A stretch of DNA of 64,000 nt, taken from NCBI GenBank assembly GCA_965214975.1, contig OZ244055.1:868001-932000 (forward strand), written 5' to 3'. Numbering within the stretch: position 1 is the first letter of the stretch; the number at the start of each line of letters is the position of its first letter. Source of the stretch: JAJEBT01 sp965214975 (lineage in GTDB: Bacteria > Pseudomonadota > Alphaproteobacteria > MPNO01 > UBA830). Below, piece after piece: positions 8,009-15,462 of the stretch. Both the position numbers and the translations under genes were made by a program. The notes beneath the pieces are model-generated. The model did no database searches. It was not told where the DNA came from and saw only the letters and a list, made by a program, of their open reading frames with translations.

Positions 8009-8623
8009 TCAGCCGCGCGCGTCCGCGCCGGCCTCCCGCACCAGCCGTTCGAGGGTCTCGTAGGGCTGGGCGCCGACCACTCCGAAGCCGCCGGCGACGT
8101 AGGTGGGCACGCCGGTCACCCCGACCCGGCGGGAGCGTTCCCAGTCCGCGTCGACGGCGTCGCTGAAGGCGCGCTCCTCGACGACCCGGTGGGCCTCCCC
8201 GACGGAAAGTCCGGCGCGCCCGGCGACGTCGAGGAGAACCTCGGTGTCGCCGATGTTGCGCGCTTCCACGAAATACGCCCTGTACAGCGCGTCGTGAAGC
8301 GCCCCGCCGCCCTCGACGGTGTCCGCCCACTTGCCGAGCTCCTGCGCGAGGCGGCTGTTGTAGGTGTGCGTGCGCCGGCCGTAGGGCAACCCCTCGGCGT
8401 CCATTCGCGCCTTCATCTCGCGGTACATGCGGTCCGGATCGAGTCCGCGCTCGGCGTAGAACGGCGCCATCTCCCGGCCCTCGGGCGGCGTGTCGGGGTG
8501 CAGCGGAAAGTGCACCAGCTCGGGCGCGACGTCGTAGCTCCTGCAAAGCCTGTCGACACGCACGGTGCCGAGATAGCACCAGGGTCAGACGTAGTCGGTG
8601 AAAATCGACAGCGTGACGGACAT
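8009..8623 (-). CDS. FrnE/DsbA-like thioredoxin-fold oxidoreductase, predicted selenoprotein (UPWC active site)
   Basis: 204 residues if the in-frame TGA at 8585-8587 (codon 13) is read as selenocysteine. From ATG 8623 the protein starts MSVTLSIFTDYV-U-PWCYLG. Relatives of the FrnE/2-hydroxychromene-2-carboxylate isomerase-like DsbA family have DYVCPWCYLG at exactly this place, so the TGA replaces the nucleophilic first cysteine while Cys16 is kept. Downstream the frame stays fully open and conserved, with the cis-proline loop TGVPTYVAGG (Pro173). GGGAG precedes the ATG. A SECIS-like hairpin begins 20 nt after the TGA. A start inside the frame at 8563 would delete the active site and leave no function. 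A single nonsense mutation in a pseudogene is the alternative. Confidence 0.85.
8540..8565 (-). promoter_or_regulatory. candidate bacterial SECIS hairpin
   Basis: Folded by eye on the minus-strand mRNA, nucleotides 23-48 counted from the U of the UGA form a stem. CC pairs with GG around a bulged G, then UGCG pairs with UGCA-side bases, then a bulged U, then GUC pairs with GGC, closing on a GACA apical loop. The loop lies about 30 nt past the UGA and opens with G, and there is an unpaired U in the upper stem, as in SelB-bound bacterial SECIS elements. No folding program was run. Confidence 0.5.
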
Positions 8624-8729
8624 GGCGGACTCCCGGATCCCGAGACCTCCCGCCCGGCGCGGGCGGTCGGGCGCACGATGCTCTATCCTAGCGCAAACGC
8701 GGCGGCGCTGGGGAGGGCCAGGGCCGGTC

Positions 8730-8890
8730 TTCCGTCGCGACCGGGCGCCGGCGGCGGGTGCGGGTCCGTCCGCCGCGCGAGCGGGGGCGGCTTCATGAGA
8801 CCCGAACCGAAAGGCGGACGGCGGAACGCGTTCCCGAACGGCTTGCCGAACGCGCATGGCCCACCTGTCGACGAACGAGAGACGAGTTCC
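8730..8890 (-). repeat. dispersed intergenic repeat, copy B (inverted)
   Basis: On the minus strand this reads like copies C and D: an opening near GTCGACAGGTGGGCC, the core GCCGTTCGGGAACGCGTT, then CCGTCCG, GGTTCGGGTCTC, a CGCGCGGCGGACGGA block and the closing CCGCACCCGCCGCCGG with CGGTCGCGAC. It fills most of the space between the selenoprotein gene and the FAD oxidoreductase. It has no coding potential of its own. Confidence 0.6.
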
Positions 8891-8904
8891 GGAGGGAGCG
8901 CGAG

Positions 8905-10170
8905 ATGACGCGGATGCCGGCGGAGCCCCGGCGCATCACGGTGCTCGGCGCCGGAGTGGTCGGGCTGTGCTGCGCGGTCTGGCTGCAGCGCGACGGCCAC
9001 GCGGTCACGCTCGTGGACCGGCTCGACCCGGGCACTGGCACGTCCTTCGGCAACGCCGGGCTGATCCAGGTCGACGCGGTGACGCCGGTCGCGACCCCGG
9101 GGATCCTGCGCCGGATCCCGAGGATGGTGCTCGACCCCTCGGGTCCGCTGGTGGTGCGCTGGCGCTATCTGCACCGTGTCGCGCCGTGGCTCGCGCGGTT
9201 TGTCTGGGCGGCGCGCGGATCGAGCGTCGAGAGCGTCTCGGTCGCGCTGGCGTCGCTGCTCGACCTCTCGAGCGGGGCGTGGCGGACCCTGGCGCGCGAA
9301 GCCGGGGCCGAGGAGCTCTGGCGCCGCACCGGGGAGCTTCACGTCTACCGGTCCCGGGCGGCGTGGGAGGGCCATCGGGAAAGCCGGGAACTGCGCCGCC
9401 GGCGCGGCGCCGACCTCGTGGAATTGACCGTCGAGGAGATGCGCCAGCTCGAGCCGGCGCTGGCGCGCGACCTCCATGCCGGAACCTTCTCCCCGCTGGC
9501 GAGTTCCGTGACCTATCCGCTGCACCTCTCGCAGCGGCTCTTCGAGCTGTTCCGGCGCCGGGGCGGGAGCTTTCTGCGCCGCGACGCACGGCGCCTCGAG
9601 ACCGGCCCGGACGGCGCGCTCCGGCTGGCGGCGGAGCCGGAGGACGTCGAGGCGGAGGCGCTGGTGATCGCCGCCGGCGCGTTCTCGCGGCCGTTCGCCG
9701 CCGCCGCCGGATCCCGGGTGCCGCTCGAGACCGAGCGCGGCTACCATCTGTGGCTGCCCCGGCCGGGGGTCGAGCTGCGCCGCCCGGTGCTGGTCGGCGA
9801 CCACCATTTCGCGATCGTGCCGATGACGGGCGGCGTGCGGCTGGCGGGCACCGCGGAACTCGCGGGGCTCGAGCTGCCGCCGTTCTGGAGGCGCGCCGAC
9901 ATCCTCGGCGAGCTCGCGGCGCCGTTCGTGCCGGAGCTCGACGTGGGGGGCGCCGAACGCTGGATGGGGCACCGTCCGTCGCTGCCCGACAGCCTGCCGG
10001 TGATCGGCCGTGCCAGCGGGCGCGACAACGTGTATCTTGCGTTCGGGCACGGGCATCTGGGGCTGACCATGGCGGCGGCGACCGGGAGCCTCGTGGCGGA
10101 TCTCGCCGCCGGCCGCGTTCCGCCGGTCGATCTGGCGCCGTTTTCCGCCGAACGGTTCCGAGCGGGGTGA
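8905..10170 (+). CDS. FAD-dependent oxidoreductase, DadA-like (D-amino-acid dehydrogenase family)
   Basis: 421 residues. The N-terminal dinucleotide fold is ITVLGAGVVGLCCAVWLQ (about 11-28) followed by the acidic strand end TLVDR. The family's SFGNAGLIQ loop (about 49) and the C-terminal FAD motif region (MGHRPSLPDSLPVIGRAS then FGHGHLGLTMAAATG) are intact. DadA enzymes oxidise D-amino acids to 2-oxo acids at the membrane; opine and sarcosine oxidases share the fold. Start at 8905 with GGAGGGAG upstream. It is followed 3 bp later by the Ldh_2 gene, so the two reactions are probably linked. Confidence 0.85.
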   Translation: MTRMPAEPRRITVLGAGVVGLCCAVWLQRDGHAVTLVDRLDPGTGTSFGNAGLIQVDAVTPVATPGILRRIPRMVLDPSGPLVVRWRYLHRVAPWLARFVWAARGSSVESVSVALASLLDLSSGAWRTLAREAGAEELWRRTGELHVYRSRAAWEGHRESRELRRRRGADLVELTVEEMRQLEPALARDLHAGTFSPLASSVTYPLHLSQRLFELFRRRGGSFLRRDARRLETGPDGALRLAAEPEDVEAEALVIAAGAFSRPFAAAAGSRVPLETERGYHLWLPRPGVELRRPVLVGDHHFAIVPMTGGVRLAGTAELAGLELPPFWRRADILGELAAPFVPELDVGGAERWMGHRPSLPDSLPVIGRASGRDNVYLAFGHGHLGLTMAAATGSLVADLAAGRVPPVDLAPFSAERFRAG

Positions 10171-10173
10171 GGG

Positions 10174-11238
10174 ATGCGGATCCAGGCTGAGTCGCTGGCC
10201 GGACTGGCGACCCGGATCTTCGGGAGAATGGGCAGCCCGCGCGACGAGGCGGCGCTGGTGGCGGATTCGCTGGTGACCGCCAATCTCCTCGGCCACGACA
10301 GCCACGGCGTCGGCCTGGTGCCGAGCTACGTGGCGCATTTCGAGGCCGGGCACCTGCATCCCGGAACCTCCGTGCGGACGGTCTCGGACGACGGCGCGCT
10401 CATGGCGTTCGACGGCCGCCACGGCTTCGGCCGGCGCGTCGGCGGCGAGGCGATGGCGTCGGCGGCGGCGCGCTGCCGGGAGACCGGCGTGGCGCTGATG
10501 ACGCTGCGCAACGCCCATCATCTCGGGCGCATCGGCGCCTACGGGGAGATCGCGATGGAGGCCGGCCTGGTGTCGCTTCATTTCGTCAACGTGACCGCCC
10601 ACGAGCCCTGCGTCGCGCCGTGGGGAGGCTCGGAGGCGCGCTTCGTCACGAATCCGGTCTGCATCGCGGTGCCGCCCACCGGGCGGACGCCGGCGACGCT
10701 GCTCGACATGGCGACCAGCCGGATCGCCATGGGCAAGGCACGGGTGGCGATGACCGGAGGCGTGCCGCTCGACGAGGGTCTCGTCATCGACGCCGCCGGG
10801 CGCGGGACGACGGACCCCTCGGTGATCTTCTCCGAGCCCCGGGGCGCGCTGCTGCCGTTCGGCATGCACAAGGGGTCGGGGCTCGCCCTGATGTGCGAGT
10901 TGCTGGCGGGGGGGCTCTCCGGGGGCGGCACCATCCAGCCGGGGAACCCGCGCACCGGAAGCATCGTCAACAACATGCTGGCGATTCTTGTCGATCCGGC
11001 GCGGCTCGTGGACATGGACTGGCTCCGGGCGGAGATCGATGCCACGGTCGCCTACGTCAAGTCGGCGCGCCCCGCCGATCCCGGAACGCCGGTCGTGGTG
11101 GCCGGCGATCCGGAGCGGGCCAGCCGCGAGCGCCGCGCCGCCGAAGGCGTGGTTCTGGACGACACGGCCTGGGCCGGTCTGCTCGAAGCCGGCGAGCGGC
11201 TCGGGCTCGACCGCCATGAGATGGAGTCCGCGGCCTGA
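10174..11238 (+). CDS. malate/L-lactate/ureidoglycolate dehydrogenase family (Ldh_2)
   Basis: 354 residues, full length for the Ldh_2 NAD(P)H-dependent family (YiaK/AllD/MdhA relatives). Diagnostic motifs are HDSHGVGLVPSYV (41-53), the catalytic His pair in NAHHLGRIGAYGE (115-116), the nucleotide-binding DMATSRIAMGKA and GMHKGSGLALMCELLAGGLS. Members reduce or oxidise 2-hydroxy/2-oxo acids and also delta1-piperideine- or pyrroline-2-carboxylate. With a DadA-like oxidase immediately upstream, reduction of the resulting cyclic imine or 2-oxo acid is a reasonable inference. A GAGCGGGGTGAGGG run precedes the ATG. Confidence 0.88.
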   Translation: MRIQAESLAGLATRIFGRMGSPRDEAALVADSLVTANLLGHDSHGVGLVPSYVAHFEAGHLHPGTSVRTVSDDGALMAFDGRHGFGRRVGGEAMASAAARCRETGVALMTLRNAHHLGRIGAYGEIAMEAGLVSLHFVNVTAHEPCVAPWGGSEARFVTNPVCIAVPPTGRTPATLLDMATSRIAMGKARVAMTGGVPLDEGLVIDAAGRGTTDPSVIFSEPRGALLPFGMHKGSGLALMCELLAGGLSGGGTIQPGNPRTGSIVNNMLAILVDPARLVDMDWLRAEIDATVAYVKSARPADPGTPVVVAGDPERASRERRAAEGVVLDDTAWAGLLEAGERLGLDRHEMESAA

Positions 11239-11268
11239 GCGCCGGCAGGGCGAAGGGGAGAAACGCGA

Positions 11269-12264
11269 ATGGCGAGAGACGTGCCGCTGACGATCGTGGC
11301 CGGGGACACCGACCGGGTCGCGGCGATCAAGGACGGCCGCGTCAAGGTCGAGGGCTGCGACGTGACCTTCATCCCGATGGAGCCGGAGGAGGTGTTCTTC
11401 CGCGCCTTCCGCTTCGCCGAGTTCGACTGCTGCGAGCTATCGTTCTCGAGCTACATCAGGGTCATGTCCCAGGGCCGGAGCGACTACGTCGGCATCCCCG
11501 CCTTCGTGAGCCGGGTCTTCCGCCATTCCGCGTTCTACATCCGCACCGATCGCGGCATCGGGCGGCCCGAGGATCTGCGGGGCCGGCTCGTCGGCGTGCC
11601 CGAGTACCAGATGACGGCGCCGGTCTGGATGCGCGGCATCCTGCAGGACGAATACGGGGTCGGGCCGACCGAGATCCGCTGGCGCTCGGGCGGCCAGGAG
11701 GAGCCGGGGCGTGACGAGCGCACCCCGTTCACGCCGCCTCCGGGGCTCGACCTCGAGCCGATTCCCGCCGACCGGACGCTCGTCGAGATGTTCGAGGCGG
11801 GGGAGCTCGACGCGCTGACCACGGCCCGCGCTCCGTCGAGCTTCACGCTCGGCAAGCCGAACGTCGGACGGCTGTTTCCGGATTTCCGCACGGTCGAGCG
11901 GGAGTACTACCGCAAGACCGGGATCTTCCCGATCATGCATCTGATGGGCGTTCGCAAGGATCTCGTCGAGAAGCATCCCTGGCTGCCGTGCAGCGTCTAC
12001 AAGGCGCTGCTCGAGGCACGCGACGCGGCCTACGACCAGGTGGGCAGGACCGCGGCGCTCGGCGTGACGCTGCCCTGGGTGGACGCCGAGCGCCAGGACA
12101 CGGTGGCGCTGATGGGCGAGGACTACTGGCGCTACGGCGTCGAGGAATGCCGTCACGAGATCGAGGCGCTGGCCCGCTATTCCTTCGGCAACGGGCTCTC
12201 GGAGCGCCTGATGGCGCCCGAGGAGCTGTTCGCGGAATCGACCCGCGAGCTCTCCAGGATCTGA
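11269..12264 (+). CDS. 4,5-dihydroxyphthalate decarboxylase-like protein (periplasmic-binding-protein fold)
   Basis: 331 residues related to the Pht5/4,5-dihydroxyphthalate decarboxylase group, which adopts an NMT1-like substrate-binding-protein fold. Conserved segments include FDCCELSFSSYI (about 52), GRLVGVPEYQMTAPVWMRGI and FPIMHLMGVRKDLV. It has no signal peptide, which argues against an exported solute-binding protein. No phthalate dioxygenase or permease accompanies it, so the true substrate may be another ortho-dihydroxylated aromatic acid. GGGGAG lies upstream of the ATG. The gap to the Ldh_2 gene is 30 bp. Confidence 0.8.
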   Translation: MARDVPLTIVAGDTDRVAAIKDGRVKVEGCDVTFIPMEPEEVFFRAFRFAEFDCCELSFSSYIRVMSQGRSDYVGIPAFVSRVFRHSAFYIRTDRGIGRPEDLRGRLVGVPEYQMTAPVWMRGILQDEYGVGPTEIRWRSGGQEEPGRDERTPFTPPPGLDLEPIPADRTLVEMFEAGELDALTTARAPSSFTLGKPNVGRLFPDFRTVEREYYRKTGIFPIMHLMGVRKDLVEKHPWLPCSVYKALLEARDAAYDQVGRTAALGVTLPWVDAERQDTVALMGEDYWRYGVEECRHEIEALARYSFGNGLSERLMAPEELFAESTRELSRI

Positions 12265-12474
12265 AACCGCCGGGGGCGCGTCGGGATCGCGAGGATTCGG
12301 GAAACCCGAAGCCTTCGCCGCGACGTCCGTTTTCGTGCCGGGGTCCGCGCGGAGACAGGCATGGCGAACGGCGGTCGCGACGGCCTTGCCGAGCGGCGCG
12401 GCCGGCTCCTGCGGCAACTTGCGAACGTCGACGGCCTCCGCCGGGGATCGTCCGGCCAAGGCGGCAGGCGACGG

Positions 12475-12570
12475 ACCGCCGACGGCGCCAACGCGATCAT
12501 CGCCTTGCGACGTGCCTTGGAGAGCGACCGCTTCGACGGTTTTCGGGAACGGCGCGCCGACGCGTCATGA
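12475..12570 (+). pseudogene. C-terminal remnant of an ISKra4-type transposase
   Basis: The stretch reading TADGANAIIALRRALESDRF then DGFRERRADAS and stop resembles the conserved C-terminus of ISKra4-family transposases (GANAxLALR...W/F-E-x-FWERR). Nothing upstream encodes the rest of a transposase and no inverted repeats were found. The remainder of the 435 bp gap (12265-12699) shows no gene. Confidence 0.5.
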
Positions 12571-12699
12571 CGCACGGTCGCCGGTTCCGCCCGCGCATCC
12601 CGCAAACGTGACGCGCGGCCCGCCGCGGCCGCGGCGTGACACCGGTCCCGAAGCCTGACATCATGGCGCCGCCCGGGCGGCCTCGGGGAGGGGGACGCG

Positions 12700-13908
12700 G
12701 TGGAACTGCCGTCAAGCGACGACCTCTACGCCCTCAAGGTCGACGAGTTCGACACGGAGAGGCTGCTGGCCAACGCCGCGCGCCAGCGCGACGCCCGCGG
12801 CCTTGCGGACGTCTACGTCTTCGACGCCGATTCGCACCACTACGAGACCGAATCGGTCGTCGAGCTTCTCGAGTTCGTCGAGGATCCGGTGATGCGCCAG
12901 CTGTCCATGTCGGCGCTCGGCGTCGCGCGGAAGTCCCGGGGCTTTCCCTATTCGCGGGTCGGCTACCAGGATCTCGGGGGGCGCATCACGCGCGAGCCGC
13001 TGCGCGGCCTCGAAAGCACGCCCGCGGGAGAGCCGCGCGACGTCGCGCTGGCCCACAGGCGCATGGACGCGATGGGGGTCGACGCCGCGGCGCTGCTGCC
13101 GACGCCGATGATGCTCATGGGCATGCATCCGCAGGTCGAGTTCGAGACCCAGATCTCTCTGGCCTACAACAGGTGGCTGGTGGAGAACGTCACGAGCCGC
13201 TCGGACCGCCTCAAGTCGTTCGCCTACCTGCCGTTCAACGACCCCGAAGCGACTCTCCGGGTGATCCGGGAGTTCGCGGACGCGCCGGGGATTCTCGGGT
13301 TCCTGATCACCTCGGTGCGCCGCAGCGCGGTCCACGACAACGCCTATGCCAGGAGCTACGCCGCGATCCAGGATGCGGGCAAGGTGCTGGCGTTCCACAC
13401 CGGCTACGACTGGGACGACCCGACCTTCGGCAGCCCCAGCAGGTTCGTCGCGGTCCAGGCCGTCGGCTATCCGTTCTACAACGTGGTCCACTGCGTGAAC
13501 TGGCTGTGCAACGGCATGAACGAGCGTTTTCCGGAGCTCGACGTGCTGTGGATGGAAGGGGGGCTCGCGTGGGTGCCGTGGGTGATGCAGCGGATCGATT
13601 CGGAATACCGCATGCGCTCGTCCGAGGTGCCGGGCCTGAGGAAGCTGCCGAGCCACTACATGCGCGACATGCACTACACCTCGCAGCCGCTGGAGACCGG
13701 CGACGCCCATCTTCTCGAGCGCACGCTCGCGGCGGTTGACGCCCCGAACCGGGTTCTCTACGCCTCGAACTATCCGCTGTCGGACATGGACGTGCCGGCG
13801 GCGATCTGGGATCTGGAATGCCTCGACGAGGAGGCCCGGCGAAACATTCTGGGCGGCAACGCCCGCCGCCTGTTCGGGCTGCAGGGGAAGGGAGACCGCA
13901 CGCGATGA
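12700..13908 (+). CDS. amidohydrolase family protein (Amidohydro_2, decarboxylase-like)
   Basis: 402 residues from a GTG preceded by GGGGAGGGGGA. The metal-binding opening FDADSHHYE (about 41-49), a central HTGYDWDD, the helix-bounded VVHCVNWLCNGMNERFPELD and the terminal ASNYPLSDMD follow the ACMSD/gamma-resorcylate decarboxylase-type barrel (PF04909). These enzymes hydrolyse C-C or C-N bonds or decarboxylate aromatic acids using one divalent metal. The central glycine/proline insert (LGGRITREPL) resembles long-form members. It begins a four-gene run whose next two junctions are 4 bp ATGA overlaps. Confidence 0.85.
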   Translation: MELPSSDDLYALKVDEFDTERLLANAARQRDARGLADVYVFDADSHHYETESVVELLEFVEDPVMRQLSMSALGVARKSRGFPYSRVGYQDLGGRITREPLRGLESTPAGEPRDVALAHRRMDAMGVDAAALLPTPMMLMGMHPQVEFETQISLAYNRWLVENVTSRSDRLKSFAYLPFNDPEATLRVIREFADAPGILGFLITSVRRSAVHDNAYARSYAAIQDAGKVLAFHTGYDWDDPTFGSPSRFVAVQAVGYPFYNVVHCVNWLCNGMNERFPELDVLWMEGGLAWVPWVMQRIDSEYRMRSSEVPGLRKLPSHYMRDMHYTSQPLETGDAHLLERTLAAVDAPNRVLYASNYPLSDMDVPAAIWDLECLDEEARRNILGGNARRLFGLQGKGDRTR

Positions 13909-14519
13909 AACTGGTTGGCAGATACGGGTCGCCGTTCACCCGCCGGGTGGCGGTGTCGGCGCGGATTCTCGGCATCGGTTTCGAGCATCTCGACCTGTCG
14001 ACGATGACCGACGCCGAGGAGATCCGGAAATACAACCCGATGCTGCGGGTTCCCGCAGCGGTTCTCGACGACGGAACCCAGCTGATCGACAGCTCCGCGA
14101 TCGTCGACTGGCTCGACCAGCAGGTCGAGCCGGAGCGTCGGCTGGTGCCGGCGTCGGGCGACGCGCGGCGGGACGTGCTGCAGTTCGTCTCGTGGGCGAC
14201 CGGCGCGGCCGACAAGGCGGTGGTGACCTACTACGAGCTGACGCGCCGACCGGAGGACAGGATCCACATGCCGGCCGTCGACGGCAATCTGGAGCAGATC
14301 CGCGCGGCGTTCGGCGTGCTCGACGAGGCCGCCGAGGGGGGCGGCTGGCTGGTTGGCGGGCGCATGACGCAGGCCGACATCACGGCCGTGATCTGCTTCG
14401 AGTTCGCCGCGAACGTTCTCGGCGAGCGCCTCGGGGCGGAGAGGTTTTCCGGCCTGGGCGGGCTTCGCGACCGCGTCTATGCCGGCCACCCGGCGTTCGC
14501 GGAGACGGCTCCGCGATGA
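13905..14519 (+). CDS. glutathione S-transferase family protein
   Basis: 204 residues with a thioredoxin-fold N-terminal domain (MKLVGRYGSPFTRRVAVSAR, cis-Pro in MLRVPAAVLDDG, and the glutathione gamma-glutamyl contact LIDSSAIVDWLD) and an all-helical C-terminal domain. Its ATG overlaps the stop of the amidohydrolase gene (ATGA). In catabolic operons such GSTs act as isomerases, thiolytic ring-cleavage or dehalogenating enzymes. The serine after YG (Ser9) may be the catalytic hydroxyl, but this is inference. Confidence 0.9.
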   Translation: MKLVGRYGSPFTRRVAVSARILGIGFEHLDLSTMTDAEEIRKYNPMLRVPAAVLDDGTQLIDSSAIVDWLDQQVEPERRLVPASGDARRDVLQFVSWATGAADKAVVTYYELTRRPEDRIHMPAVDGNLEQIRAAFGVLDEAAEGGGWLVGGRMTQADITAVICFEFAANVLGERLGAERFSGLGGLRDRVYAGHPAFAETAPR

Positions 14520-15388
14520 CGACCCTGAGAATCGGCGCCGCCGCCGTCGACGGCGTGCTGGAATCCCACGATTCCTTCCGCGCTCCGCAAGACATCTTTC
14601 CGGACGCGGCGCCCGAGGCGGTGGCCCGCCACCGCGACTGGCTCGAGCCCGACAGCATCGACCCGTCCACCGGAAACGTCGTCCTCGCCTTTCGCAGCTA
14701 CCTGGTCCGCTTCGGCGGCCTCACGATTCTCGTCGACACCTGCGTGGGCAACGACAAGGAGCGCCCGCTGCGTCCCAACTGGCACCGCCGGCAATGGCCG
14801 TGGATGGGCAATCTCGCGGCGCACGGCGTGATCCCCGAGGAGATCGACCTCGTGATGTGCACCCATCTCCACACCGACCACGTGGGCTGGAACACGCGGC
14901 TCGAGGACGGGCGCTGGGTGCCGACCTTTCCCAACGCGCGCTACCTGTTCCACGAGAAGGAATACGCCTACTGGGAGGGCGAGTACGAGAGGCAGGACTG
15001 GCTGCGCGATTCGTTCGTCGACAGCGTGCTGCCCGTGGTCGAGGCGGGCAAGGCCGACATGGTGGCCGGCGACCACGAGATCGCGGACGGGCTGTGGCTC
15101 GAGCCGGCGCCGGGGCACACCCCGGGCGCGGTCTGCATCAACCTGCACGACGGCGGCGAGCGGGCGGTGTTCTGCGGCGACCTGATGCATCACCCCCTGC
15201 AGGTTCCGGAGCCGCAGTGGTCAAGCGTCTTCTGCACGGATCCGGACCAGTCCCGCGAGACCCGCGAGGCGTTCGTGGAGCGCCATGCCGAGAGCGGAAC
15301 CATGGTTCTGCCGGCGCATTTCGTGCACCAGGGAGGCGGCTACATCGAGGGGGACGGGAACCGGACGGTTTTCCGGTTCGCGGGCTGA
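14516..15388 (+). CDS. MBL-fold metallo-hydrolase
   Basis: 290 residues with the complete di-metal set of the metallo-beta-lactamase fold: HLHTDH at 117-122, His in PAPGHTPGAV (about 203), Asp in FCGDLMHHP (about 223) and the terminal His of LPAHFVHQGG. The layout matches lactonase/AHL-hydrolase-like enzymes. The ATG overlaps the GST stop by 4 bp, so translation is coupled. Likely hydrolyses a lactone or ester intermediate of the same pathway. The substrate is unknown. Confidence 0.9.
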   Translation: MTTLRIGAAAVDGVLESHDSFRAPQDIFPDAAPEAVARHRDWLEPDSIDPSTGNVVLAFRSYLVRFGGLTILVDTCVGNDKERPLRPNWHRRQWPWMGNLAAHGVIPEEIDLVMCTHLHTDHVGWNTRLEDGRWVPTFPNARYLFHEKEYAYWEGEYERQDWLRDSFVDSVLPVVEAGKADMVAGDHEIADGLWLEPAPGHTPGAVCINLHDGGERAVFCGDLMHHPLQVPEPQWSSVFCTDPDQSRETREAFVERHAESGTMVLPAHFVHQGGGYIEGDGNRTVFRFAG

Positions 15389-15462
15389 CCGCCACGGGCG
15401 CCGGCGGAGCCCGCGGCGTTCCGGGAGACGGGCCGCCTGCGGGCGCGGCCGGAGGTTCCGGA

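Noticed and set aside
8585..8587. Reading the TGA as a plain nonsense mutation in a FrnE pseudogene
   Set aside because: The rest of the gene is undamaged, the TGA falls exactly on the catalytic Cys codon and a SECIS-like hairpin follows; selenocysteine explains all three. It remains the main alternative.
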